Below, piece by piece: positions 9,961 through 21,062 of a DNA stretch of 64,000 nt (the stretch's first letter is position 1; each line of letters begins with the position of its first letter). The notes under the pieces were generated by a model. The model was not told the origin of the DNA, searched no databases, and saw only the letters and a program-made list of their open reading frames with translations. This stretch comes from Spisula solida (taxonomy: Eukaryota; Mollusca; Bivalvia; Venerida; Mactridae). The stretch is taken from contig OX365952.1 in NCBI GenBank assembly GCA_947247005.1, positions 43,380,722 through 43,444,721 on the forward strand, given 5' to 3'. A program made the position numbers and the translations under genes.

Positions 9961-11550
9961 TTAAAGTGCGCCCAGGATAACATGAAAGGCGGAAAATTTT
10001 GGTATAATCCATTTAGGTGGATTAATCGGGTTTGAATGATTTATCCGTTATGTTTTTAGAACAAAACTGACCTTATCTGTTTTCTTTATTAATGTGGAAA
10101 CCCAACTTTCCAATAGTTGACAAAACCAATTCATGTTTATAAACATCATAGTTGTTCGATAGCAAAGCAGTTTTTATTTCATGCGGATCACATCGGTCTT
10201 TGTCGCATTGTAATATGTTATTTACCGAATAATTGTATTATCACATGGCCATATGGTATACAATAGTTTTGGAACGTGTTTTTGTTATATAATAATGACA
10301 TACATTTTGTATTACACTTAGTGGTAAATGATCATATATTTCATTAGCACATGTTCATTGGAATATTACCGCACCATTGAACGTTTGTGTGAGCAATGTA
10401 TGCCTGTCTAAATTGGCAATGTACATACGGTATTTGAAAAATAGTATTAAATAAACCACGTATTGTTGGGAACACATTTAGCATTCCGTACGGTTGGTTA
10501 TTCAAATTAATCGGAAATACCGGGTATTGAATTTGAGAGAACTGCGTCTATTGGTCAATCGTTTGTAAACCATGTGTTCATTGGTTTACACGTAAAGGAT
10601 TATTTTCAAGTAAATATATAAACGGAGAAGTGTGGAAAGCATTCATTGGCGCATTCTAACGTTAGTGTAATCTGTTGGGCTTGGCTATCATATGCTGCAT
10701 TAAATCGCCTTTATTTTTGTGGAATACATAATTAAGAAAGAGGTAATATTGTTTAATGTATTATTTATATAACTATGATATTTTCACTGAAAGTATAACA
10801 TTTGCTTTAGTAATAATAAATGCTGAGTACCCGCGTATGCTAACCGAATAATATTATCTAGAAACATCTATATTGGTTAACGTTACTATAAACAAAATGA
10901 CATGTACAATGTAGTGCAATAGATCGAATTTTGACTGCATTTTTAGCTTTACACTTTATATAGTGGATTACGGCTTAGAGGTCAGATATCTATATTTAAG
11001 TATGTTTTTGTGGGTGAATTTTATCCGAAAATGTTGTTTGAAAATTTAGTTCACACCAGTATTGTTTTGTATCATTGATACTGAAGCTACATAATAAGGT
11101 TAACGGATACTTGGGTATGTAGGTATATTTTAGGAAAACAAATTACCATATAAAATGTATTTATATATTCGTAAAGGCTAATTCAATGCCGTCATTTTGA
11201 TACCAAACTTAATATAATCCAACGAGTGTTAATTAAATTATCGCATGAATAAGACATTGGCTTTATCGTTGAAGATGACCAGCCTGTATAACAAATCGAA
11301 TGTTTACGTAAGGCTAGTCTGACTTCTATATACAAAATCTTAATGAAATTGAATATAATAAATGGCATATCCAACTTTTATTTAAAATGTGTCTATATGA
11401 CACGGAAACATTGTTGCAGGAAACATACACCGTTGTCTCATAGACCTACATAATGTTTTTATGGTCAAGGGGAGGTAACCCTGTAAGAAATTTTGGTCAG
11501 AATGCGACTTTTGTTTTCTGGATCGACGTATTGATTGTACTATCCCATCA
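9961..11550. other. Intergenic, weak promoter-like patch near 10.6 kb
   Basis: No supported ORF. Around 10550-10640 there are two ATTGGT words and a TATATAAAC box. A donor-like AGGTAATATT lies near 10740. I could not find a following exon, so I do not call a gene. Confidence 0.3.
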
Positions 11551-11816
11551 AACATTGCCATATCGGACCGATGTCGGCTGCATGACGGAATATCGGTGAC
11601 GGATTTCCAACATCGGACCAATGTCGGTCCGATATAGACTATATAACTACATTTTTGTGTAGTTCAACGAAATTTACTTGTACAATTATTATGTCTTAAA
11701 TTGACAAGCAAATATGACAATATCGGACCGACGACAGTTACAATATATATAAGCAAACTTTGCCATATCGGACCGATGTCGGCTACATGGCGAAATATCG
11801 GTGACGGATTTCAGTA
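11551..11816. repeat. Two direct copies of a ~60-bp GATGTCGG-rich block
   Basis: The block GCCATATCGGACCGATGTCG starts at 11557 and again at 11761, 204 bases apart. Each copy is followed by ATATCGGTGACGGATTTC. A partly inverted third piece lies between them (about 11608-11636). No coding role is apparent. Confidence 0.65.
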
Positions 11817-12379
11817 TACAGTTTCAGTGTATATTTATCAAACCTCTACCTTCTGCTATGGCAACAAAAAACTGCACATGTGTTGACAAAAAGTTTTTCT
11901 GGGACCAGTTTAAGGTGAGTCGCTACCATTGCGCGACGTCATATAAAATTTGTCGACTTCGCACCGATTTATATGAATATTTTTCTTTGCTGAACGCAGC
12001 CCTATTAAATTGACAGTGAGTGTTTGCTAAGGGAATTTTTGAAGGTGTTGTTATAGTGGCGTTGTTGCTCTACAGAGGTCCGCTCTTGATTCCATAACCT
12101 CTAGCTTCACACCTAGCGGATAGCGAAACGGACTTGAACATATTTATGTCTAGATTTGTCGTAGATGGGAATCATACATAGGGAATCATTGCTATCATTT
12201 ATATTTTGTGGGGTTTATTGTGTTGTGGTCCCGAAATGCAAATTTTAAACATAATACTAGTAAGTTACGATCCTTGATAACATTCTGTTTGGGTTGGGAC
12301 TCCAACGGAAACATTTTCACTTAGTTTCTCATTTAGTGATTTACCTCCTTTCCGTTCAAACATTCAATTAATATTTCCT
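11817..12379. other. Intergenic, nothing supported
   Basis: No ORF with family support; short overlapping frames here cross the repeat edge. Confidence 0.35.
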
Positions 12380-12533
12380 CAGGCCTTAGAAATTATATCA
12401 CAAAATACAGAGTTTTAAAATTCCCCATCATCCGGTCATTCCTATATATAATTCTCTAATACATGTATATAGTAATGACCGGATGATCGGGAATTTTAAA
12501 ACTCTGTTTTCGTGACATAATTTCTTAGGCCTG
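12380..12533. mobile_element. ~153-bp hairpin (foldback) element, family copy 1
   Basis: An almost full-length palindrome has ends CAGGCCTTAGAAATTAT and its complement, with arms of about 65 bp. A second member with the same arm sequence is at 55428-55574. No target duplication is evident. Confidence 0.75.
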
Positions 12534-12910
12534 TGATATTTCGTATAGCTCCGTTAAAGTGTACAAGAACAGTACGTGTCTCAAATTTATTTCACCGGAG
12601 TATTTTGTCTTCAACAGAGACCGGACTAATTCAAATCGGAATGAATTAAGAAACAAGTTTATTTAAGAAATATGTTCGCATCTTTTTTTGCCTTAGCCTT
12701 TAACAATACAGTAATAACTAGAGTAGATTACTAAAATACTGAATAATCTATGGCCGAGAATGTACAGATCTTGAAAACCAAAGTCGCGAAAACTGGTTAG
12801 CTAAGAGTATCCTAATCTTTCCAGCGCATAAGACACTGGTAAGAATATTCTATTCAGAGGTTACGTAAATGCAACAAGATATTGGCCTTGAACATTGGAC
12901 CTTAATCAGT
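12534..12910. other. Intergenic, nothing supported
   Basis: Unique-looking AT-rich DNA between the hairpin and the tandem array. Confidence 0.35.
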
Positions 12911-13620
12911 ACGCATAATTATCACGACGCCGCTCAAAAATGACGTTAAATTTAGCGTTAATTTTCATTTCAGGTCGATTTTGGGTCATTATTTCGCGGT
13001 GAGACCCCTTAATATTTATACATCGATGGATGGAGAAATTATCCAGCAGTGTTTTAATATAATTAAATTATAGCGTCATCGTACAAATTGTTGCATAAAA
13101 TTGATATAACGTCAGTCAAGTGGCGTAATTAAAACAGCGTAAAACGACGCATAATTATCACGACGTCGCTCAAAAAACGACGTAAAATATAGCGTAAATT
13201 TTCATTTCAAGTCGATTTTTGGTCAACATTTTGCGGTGAGACCCCTTGATATTTTTACATCAATTGATGGAGAAATTATCCAGCAGTGTCTTAATATAAT
13301 AAAACTACAGGGTCATCGTACAAATTGTTGCATAACATTGATATAACGTCAGTCAAGTGGCGTAATTAAAACAGCGTAAATCGACGCATAATTATCACGA
13401 CGTCGCTCAAAAAACGACGTAAAATATAGCGTAAATTTTCATTTCAAGTCGATTTCTGGTCAACATTTTGCGGTGAGACCCCTTGATATTTTTACGTCGA
13501 TGGAAAGAGAAATAATTCAGCAGTGTTTTAAGATAATACAATTATAGGGTCACCGTGCAAAATGTTGCATGACATTGCTGTAACGTTAGCGTACTGACGT
13601 TATAAAAACAACGAAAAACG
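12911..13620. repeat. Three-copy ~237-bp tandem repeat
   Basis: ACGCATAATTATCACGAC starts at 12911, 13147 and 13384 (periods 236 and 237). Units contain a GCGGTGAGACCCCTT block and CGACGT words, and each ends with AAAACAGCG or a variant. Copies 2 and 3 are closer to each other than to copy 1; the third decays after about 13550. Confidence 0.9.
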
Positions 13621-13701
13621 GCACTAAGTCGCAATAAAAATGCACAAATTTTATATGACGTCGCGCAATGGTAGCGACTCACCTTAATGACCTGTCAAAA
13701 T

Positions 13702-13819
13702 CACAGGGTATTGACGCATATTATTTTATGCGTGTACGACCTCCTTATATCTCATATATTCGTTTATGAGATATAAGGCGGTCGCACACGCATAAAATAA
13801 TATGCGTCAATACCCTGTG
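13702..13819. mobile_element. 118-bp hAT-like MITE with 8-bp target duplication
   Basis: A near-perfect hairpin with arms of about 55 bp begins CACAGGGTATTGACG. It is flanked by the direct 8-bp repeat GTCAAAAT (13694-13701 and 13820-13827). Eight-base duplications and CA-start/TG-end termini are hAT-superfamily habits. It has no coding capacity. Confidence 0.8.
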
Positions 13820-13827
13820 GTCAAAAT

Positions 13828-14458
13828 ATATAATAAGAGGAAAAAAGCCCAAATCTGTTACTATTTATAGTAACAAATGTTTTATTAGAAGTAATCAGCT
13901 TTCCCATAATCTTTCTGTAAACGTGTATAATTATGGGTATTTATTATGACAACTTATTGATGAGCTCTCTAGTTCATTCAAACTTAGATAAGATAATATA
14001 GAAAACATTTTAACAATTAAAAGTAATGAATCCCATTTTCACAGAATGTATTTCATACAATTAGTAATATTACATGTAATTCTTTTCTTTGCTTGACAGT
14101 TAAATCCCCACATTATTATCAATATAATACGTTGTTTGGATAAAATGACAAGTCAGGATTTTTTTATTCTAAACACATGATCCGATTAATATTGTTCATA
14201 CTTCTACATAATTCGAATTAAACGTCTACACAATATTTACCGTAAAAAACTACATCGGTCAAAACGTATTTCGGTTGATCGACGTCACACCTAATTTCAA
14301 CGTGAGAGGGGGGGGGGGGGGGGCTTTTACATTTTCGCAAAAACACGTTTTCATGAAAATGACAAAAATAATATGTCAAACTGTTGTCGTGTATTTGTCG
14401 ATTTGTATATTTATTTTTTCATCGATATGCCTATACAATATATATGAGCCGTTCTCCA
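13828..14458. other. Intergenic; long G homopolymer
   Basis: A run of about 16-17 G follows GTGAGA near 14308. Otherwise AT-rich with no supported gene. Confidence 0.4.
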
Positions 14459-16063
14459 GGAAAACCGGGCTTAGTGACAAAAATATGAAAATCACGATAA
14501 TTTAGCATTATAAAGACAAGACTCTTTTGAACAGTTTTTGAACATTTGAGCAAAATATTACATCAAATTACAAAGTTACAGACTTTTAAAACAAACCTAT
14601 CCCCCCTACTTTGTTAGTGACGTCACAAACGTCATTCAAACGTTATTTTGACGTTACGTTATAGGGCGTTCACACTGGGCCCCGCTTCTACTACGATCTA
14701 AAATTGGTCCAAATCGTGACCGATCGTGGGACAGTCGTGGTCAATCGGGGGAGGATCTTTGTGAATGTGGTAGAGTCGTGGTGGAAACGCGTAGGTCGGG
14801 AAGCTCCCCGACCTTACTACGCTTATTTTGAACGTGTTCAAAACAAGCGTAGCGGGATCGTGGCTAAAACGAATCGGCGCAAGAACGTAGCAAGGTCGTA
14901 ATAAGATCGGCATAATCGTAGAAACATCGGGAAAGCATCCTGTCGGGAACTGCATGATCGTAATAACATCGTGGTACAATCGGCATCAAATTTGACTAAG
15001 TTTTCTATTGAAACACGTTAAATTGCGTTATAATATCGATATAAGGGTAGTCATTTTCCTTTACAATAGTTGGACATAGACCAAAGCAAATTTTTATGTG
15101 GAAAACAAGTTTTTTAACCAAAAATGGTCGAGATATTAGAAAAGTACTTGAACATTTGAACAACTTGATCTCGTTCACATATATAACAGCTATATAGACA
15201 AAGTTGTTCAATGTTAACATAAAACATCATCCAATGGATTCAATGCCTCTTTCAGGCAATGAGTGATGTGAAAAAGTGCCCCAAATTTATTGATTAGTGT
15301 ACGCATCATACCAAAGCGTACTATGAGCATGTCAATATCGTAGTATTGTCGGCATGAGCGGCGCAACATCGTGTTACAGTCTTTTAGGTCTGTCTACGAA
15401 CGTAGTAGGGTCTTGCAGATCGTTGCGACACCGTAGTAGAAACGGTTCATGATGGTCGGCATTGATCGCGGTGGAAACGTGGTGTAAGCGTACAAGCATC
15501 GTATCGGAAACGCTGTTGTCGGAGCGAAATCGTAGCACAAGCGTCTATCAGACGTTCCGGTGAAGACATTTTATAAATTTTCTTGGTTTTGACGCCGATC
15601 TCGTCCCGAATCATACTTTTAGTCAGGTCGGGACAGATCGGCATGATCGTAGTAAGAGTGTAGACCAGTGTGAACGGGGTCTTAACAAGAAGTTCATAAA
15701 TCCAGTATTTGATGAGTTCTTGACGTAAACTTTTCAAAATTGTATCACATTTTAGAATTATATTCCTTTTTTAATAAAAACATATCTAAATCGTGAAATT
15801 TAGCTTTTAGAGAAACGTAGCTACTGTTTTCAACCACTGACCCCTCATTTTCTCAATATGGATACTCTTCAGAAATTGGTCACCATAGCAACGACAGAAG
15901 ATATTTTAATATGATTCATGAGAAAAATTAAATCTAAGCCATAGTTCTATATTATCCAAGAACTTAAACTTAAATCAAAGAGCATGACATTTTTGTCATT
16001 TATGAGGGTTTTCTTAACCTTATTGCACAAATACTAATACAATGTCACTAAGCCCGGTTTTCC
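14459..16063. mobile_element. TIR element copy 1, carrying a nested insertion
   Basis: The ends GGAAAACCGGGCTTAGTGAC (from 14459) and the complement (to 16063) form 21-bp inverted repeats. The interior, minus 14662-15681, aligns along its length with the neighbouring element 16066-16625. It therefore began as a ~0.6-kb non-coding element that later received the nested insertion. Outer flanks of the pair (TATATATGAGCC at about 14441 and its complement at about 16631) also match in inverse. Confidence 0.75.
14662..15681. mobile_element. Nested ~1.0-kb element with GTTCACACTGG inverted ends (PIF/Harbinger-like?)
   Basis: The termini TAGGGCGTTCACACTGG and the complement of GACCCCGTTCACACTGG bound this piece. 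The homologous element at 16066-16625 lacks it, which fixes the insertion near CGTTA/TAACAAG. A 3-bp TTA duplication is compatible. Three-base TTA/TAA duplications and such ends suggest PIF/Harbinger, but no transposase is present. The interior has many irregular 'atcgtagtaaaa' words at 14690-14970 and 15330-15660. Confidence 0.6.
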
Positions 16064-16065
16064 AA

Positions 16066-16625
16066 GTCTCCAGGAAAACCTGCTATTTTGACAAAAAAAA
16101 ATGATTTTGAGATTTTTTATTACTTAAAAGAGTAATCTTAATGAGGAAAAACGCAAAGAAATTTTGTTAGTATCTTGATTTTTTAGGAAGTTACAGCTGT
16201 TTTTTTGAGGCCCTATTCAGACCCTTTTTGCGTGACGTAGCAAGCGTCACTCAAACGTTATTCGACATCGTTGTAACAAGTACTTTATAAATACTACATT
16301 TGATCAATTCTTGACATAAACTGGTCAAAATGGCATCAAGTTTTAGAATGATGTTTTAAATTTTAAAATAAACATCCAAATTGTAGATGTTCATATTTAG
16401 AGAAAGGCTACTACTGTTTTAAACAACTAACTCCTCGTTTTTCTCTATCAGAGTACTTTTCTGAAATTGGTCACATAATTCATGAGAAATTTTAAAGCTA
16501 AGATATAGTAATATATGGATAAATTGAACCTATAGATATGTCATTTTTTCTTATTTGAAAGCTTTTATAAAACCTTGTTACATGCAGTAATTACATAATG
16601 TCAATATAGCAGGGTTTCCTGGAGA
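16066..16625. mobile_element. TIR element copy 2 (560 bp, uninterrupted)
   Basis: The ends GTCTCCAGGAAAACCTGCTA (from 16066) and the complement (to 16625) give inverted repeats of about 27 bp. It is the empty-site relative of the element 14459-16063 and lies directly next to it. It ends 140 bp upstream of the GPCR start codon. Confidence 0.75.
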
Positions 16626-16763
16626 CTGGCTCATATATATATGTATCAAAATCATGTTTGTTAGGTTCGACCACCAGCGCTCGTTGAACCCGTAGACCCA
16701 TGTTAGCTGTCGAGTGCTACGAAAGTGCCTAGTTTATATATTTATACATTGCAGGACTGGAAA

Positions 16764-17819
16764 ATGGCCGACATAGATTCTGATACCATCAACGTCACTT
16801 CCGGCGAAACAAACGTCACCGGCAAAGCATTATTAGGATCTGCGCTTATAGTGATGACCTACTCAACGTTGCTGATCAGTTTGATAATTGTCGTCATGGA
16901 AACCATAGTTGTTGTGGTCCTACAAAACTGTCGACGTATACCGCATCGGAGTCGTTGGTTGTCAACTAGTTTTCTTTTAAGTGATTTATTAGCGGCCCTT
17001 ATTTTTGCTTCACACCAAATTCTCATATTTCTTTTCGGTTATGATAACTCAATAACACATGCGTCTAGGATAGTAGCTGTTGGAATATTATTAACAATAT
17101 CATGGGCTTCTGTAGCGGCGATGTCAATCGACAGAGTGTTGGCGATTAAAATGAATTTGAAGTACACCACCAGTACTAAAGTTCACACGGGATGCACAAT
17201 AGTGGTCATCTGGCTATTTCATATTATTGGCATTACAGTCATAAGTGCAATGGGACTAAAAGAGCAATGCGACTTTGACCTTGATGGCTGCGAGGGCATG
17301 ATCGCCACCAAAGCAGCTAGATTCGCTATGTTGGGTACGCTCGTTTTATATGAAGTAGTGGTGATCATCTCATATGCCTTAATACACAAGGTGGCTTCGC
17401 GACACGTTAGGGACATCAATGCACTGAAAATAACACCATTTAAGCACAACCCAAAATCCACGATGGGATTAAGCGATCGTCAATTTAACACGACGCGTGC
17501 TGTTTTGAAAATAGTTTTAGCATTCTGGATTCTCCACGCCCCGTTAATTATTCATCTATTTGTGTTTGAGTTCGATTTGTCTTCGAGATACGAGGTTCTA
17601 AGAAAAATATTTCATGCTTTCAGTTATTTATGCATTCAAATAAATTCTTTCGTGTCAATGTCACTATATGGGGGTTCGTTTAAAGAAGTGAAGATGCACT
17701 TCTTTTTCTTATTAGGCAGGATATGCCCGAGTTATCAACAGAAAGGTGAAGTATTGAGAATTGAAGTATATAATGTTGTTATTTCTTCAGAAGCTTTAAA
17801 ATATAAACGTCAATCGTGA
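16764..17819 (+). CDS. Orphan class A (rhodopsin-like) G-protein-coupled receptor, single coding exon
   Basis: A 351-codon frame encodes seven hydrophobic segments. The N-terminus is short, lacks a signal peptide and has two N-glycosylation sites (NVTS, NVTG). TM1 is about residues 22-48. The TM3 end carries D123-R124-V125 in SIDRVLAI (DRY variant). The second extracellular loop has EQCDFDLDGC, TM6 contains FWILHAP, and TM7 has NSFVSMSLY in place of NPxxY. The usual Cys at the start of TM3 is not seen, so the canonical TM3-loop disulfide may be absent. The first ATG in good context is 16764. An acceptor-like TTTATACATTGCAG ends at 16754, so a 5' non-coding exon is possible. The ligand is unknown. 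The stop codon lies inside the first unit of an 84-bp tandem duplication. Confidence 0.75.
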   Translation: MADIDSDTINVTSGETNVTGKALLGSALIVMTYSTLLISLIIVVMETIVVVVLQNCRRIPHRSRWLSTSFLLSDLLAALIFASHQILIFLFGYDNSITHASRIVAVGILLTISWASVAAMSIDRVLAIKMNLKYTTSTKVHTGCTIVVIWLFHIIGITVISAMGLKEQCDFDLDGCEGMIATKAARFAMLGTLVLYEVVVIISYALIHKVASRHVRDINALKITPFKHNPKSTMGLSDRQFNTTRAVLKIVLAFWILHAPLIIHLFVFEFDLSSRYEVLRKIFHAFSYLCIQINSFVSMSLYGGSFKEVKMHFFFLLGRICPSYQQKGEVLRIEVYNVVISSEALKYKRQS

Positions 17820-17978
17820 AAGCTCAGCCATTTCCGTTTGTCTCCGATGCATTACAATGCATAAAGGCCGAGGTGATCAGAATGATATCGACATCAATCG
17901 TGAAAGTTCGACCATTTCCGTTTGTCTCCGGTCTATTGCAATGCATAACGACCGAGATGATCAAAATGACATCGGCGT
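17811..17978. repeat. 84-bp tandem duplication spanning the GPCR stop codon
   Basis: CAATCGTGAAAG starts at 17811 and 17895. The two units share CCATTTCCGTTTGTCTCCG and about 85-90% of bases. The GPCR TGA (17817-17819) is in the first unit and the same TGA recurs in the second. Confidence 0.85.
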
Positions 17979-20446
17979 GCGTCCCGGCGTAGCATAACGT
18001 TTTAATACAATGGGGCTATGCGAGGGTCCGGTTAGGAACTACAAAACGGCAGACGATTTAGACATGTTGGGTTTTACTTCAACATCTTAATTGCAAAGAT
18101 AGTTTTGTTTATGTTGACAATGGCTTTCCTATTTGGAATACTTGTATATTGCACACGGCTCAAACGGAAGCTTGGCTTCAATTCTAGTTCAGCATATTCA
18201 ACAGGATTTCGCATTTGTTATATAGTAACTGTTGTATATTCATTGCTAGTGTATATTCTCATGAAAAACACCAGAGGGTTGCGTATCATATAAGAAATAT
18301 TTGGTGCGTCCAACGCGTTGAACATATTTTCTCACACACGCGGATTAATTCCAAGTCCGTTAGCCCCTTTTAATTTCACATTTAAGCAAGAATGTCAAAA
18401 TATTCTAAATAAATCAGTTTCACTACATCACATACATGCGTACGAAACATTTGAACCAATTTTCATGATTCTAATGCAGATTTGTCAAGACATACCACCA
18501 TTTCCAGCCATATCAAAGTTTTTACAGGACTACTTAAGTGAAAATACAAGACCGTATCTTTAATATAAAAAGCTGTGTTTGTCTATAAATCCTTAAATGA
18601 TTTATTTCCTGAGTATATGTCTAACTCATAATTAATAATGCATCCTTAAGATCTACAACAGTTTATAATTTCTTATGATTGCATGTTATAACAAAGTAAA
18701 ACCAACAATCTGATTTGATATACAATTTTGTATATACATGTAGGTATATATCAAGCAAGTATGATAATATACTGCATGTATTAAATTAAAAACAATATTC
18801 ACGAAGAACTGTGTCTAGAGCGCAAATACTGCTAGTGTATAAACTATGTTTAGTTATGCTGGTTCTTGTATGTTATTTGGCCTAAAATATATATTGTCAT
18901 AAAATTGTAGTTTGTTTTATGTTGTCTTTATGCACTGATTAGTTACCAAGAAAGCAGTATTTAAACCAGAGTGGTTAACTGGAAAACTCACTATGTTAAC
19001 TGGCAGCCATGTAGCACTGAACGAACGAACCAACGCGAACAACACAGGAGTAGGTAACTCTATCAAGCATTTTGTCAAAATTATCTGCCCTTTTCGACTT
19101 AGAAATCAATATTAAAGTTTAGGTGCAACCTCAACATTTTCCAAGTAAATTGACATATTGCTTTGATACTGTACATACTTGTTCACCATCATGCCCCAAC
19201 CCCTACACAGTAAAGGTACAACCTAAAATATTTTCAAAGGACATTGACATCTTGCTTTGATATTTGGCATACGTGTTCAACAGTATGACCCCAACCCCGA
19301 CACTGGAGTAATAAATGATACAAATAGTTTTGGGGGCAATAGTAACAAGAAATATCTTTAAAAAAGGTATACAGCGTTGAGTGTAATGACAGTCTGCGAT
19401 TGTTACATGTATTGTTTCAATTAATTTACAATTAAGTTGACTGCACACTTAATATACGAAATAAAGAATGGTCCATGACATTTGTGCATTTTTCTCTAGA
19501 AACATGCATTTTCGTGTTGTTGTATTCTTCTCATTAAAAACTAAAGTGCACGCCCTAAGTTTATGGGAATAATAAAATATTATGTTTTCTGTTGGTTTTG
19601 AAGTACATGATCTATTGATGTCAAGAAGTTTAATGAAAGCGTATTAGATTATATTAGGATAAAACATGGTCAAATATATTGCTAATTATGAATGTTGTTT
19701 TACAATATACAAACTAATGTTACTTTTATATTCAGTAAAACGAAAAAGCATTCCAGTAGTAGCCTCCACTGAAGCGACGATCAGAGTATTCATATGACCA
19801 AACTTTTTTCCAACAAACTAATGTTTTGCATTTTATTTTGTGTTTAGAAGTTTAAAACCAATTCAAAACAATGGTACTTTTTACACTGAACAGCCCTGGT
19901 TTACATTGTTTGGCCGACCTTCAGATAACCAAGGAGTATCCACACTATTTATAGAACAGATAACCTGTACTAGCAGTATGTACTGATGACGTATACTATA
20001 TATTGGGATAGTTGCTATCCTTCTGACTGGAGTAGCAAGAGGTCACATAAGGTTCAACACTGTATTATTGTCTTGTACACCGCAGAAATAAAGTATGGTT
20101 TAGCAGACTAAAACAGTAAAGTACTATAAGTTTAGCACAAGAGAAAAATGCAATAATTTAAAATCGGACATAACCTTTTGTGAAAAGAATACAATAATAT
20201 ATGGAATCAAAAGTTTGCATTTGATTCACCCCGGAGATATTTATAAACATTTCATTGGTTGTTAAAGTAGGTCAAAATCCAAGCTAGACAGCTAACGCTG
20301 AAAAATATCAGGCTGTGGAAAGTACTGTAACAAAAGACCAATGGTCGAGGTCTTATTGTCGAGGGCTGACATTTTTACTCCACCCAAGCTATATGTATGT
20401 GTTATTTATTTATTTATTTAAGAAACTCAGTGAAATATGTGCATAG
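17979..20446. other. Intergenic, no supported gene
   Basis: Two modest frames (about 18111-18293, hydrophobic; 18336-18563) have no family features I recognise. Two related blocks near 19120-19200 and 19205-19300 (both read 'caacct...attttc...ttgacat...ttgctttgatat') form a degenerate direct repeat. No RNA gene seen. Confidence 0.35.
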
Positions 20447-20908
20447 TGTAATGTAATGATCAAAGGATAGCTAATTATATAATGTAAATTTCAGTGAACC
20501 TTCATATAAACTATGAATAAATATAGGTTACACTATAACTGACAGTTATAAGTGAATATATACTAACACCAGACAGCTAAGTCAGTATCATAAGGAAGTG
20601 TAAATTTAATATATGTCTGGGTGGTTAATACCATGTTAGTGGGGAGTCAGTCAGTCAGTCAGTCAGTTGGAGTTAAGTTAGAGAGTTGAGAAGTAGAGTC
20701 GAGAGAGACCAGTTGGTGCGGGCCGTCAACAAGCGAGTAGCTTGGGCCATAAGCATGGACAGTATGTTTATGAGTATGAAAAGTTGACTTATGCTGTGAA
20801 CCTGAGAAGTACTATACTATGTTTATGAACTGTGTAACTAACTAATAAAACCACTATACGAACACACGAGCGTTACTGTCTTTACCAAATCATAAGGACT
20901 ACGTAACA
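20447..20908 (+). repeat. 5' LTR
   Basis: It begins TGTAATGTAATGATC and ends ACTACGTAACA. It holds a short GTCA run (about 20646-20668) and an AATAAA (near 20843). It differs from the 3' LTR at a few sites such as an AGAG/TTAG change near 20704. Confidence 0.95.
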
Positions 20909-20913
20909 ATTAA

Positions 20914-20928
20914 TGGTGTCGTGACCAG
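20914..20928 (+). promoter_or_regulatory. Primer-binding site TGGTGTCGTGACCAG
   Basis: It starts with TGG five bases after the LTR, as expected for priming by a tRNA ending CCA. The same 15 bases occur, on the minus strand, at 45562-45576 in the second LTR element. I cannot name the tRNA. Confidence 0.8.
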
Positions 20929-21062
20929 AGATTTTGAGTACAAGTTCAACGAAGAAGCTGCAGGAAACGTACTGGACAGCACTTGACAGCCGTATATCCT
21001 GACGAAAGATTGGAACCTCGGAGTACATGTGAGTGACTTGGTTATTTTCTGTACGCTTAAAA

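Noticed and set aside
11382..12013. Short ORFs on both strands around the GATGTCGG repeat
   Set aside because: They follow the repeat and lack start context, splice signals or family features.
14698..14979. Overlapping ORFs on both strands
   Set aside because: They fall in the word-like degenerate array of the nested element and have no protein family features.
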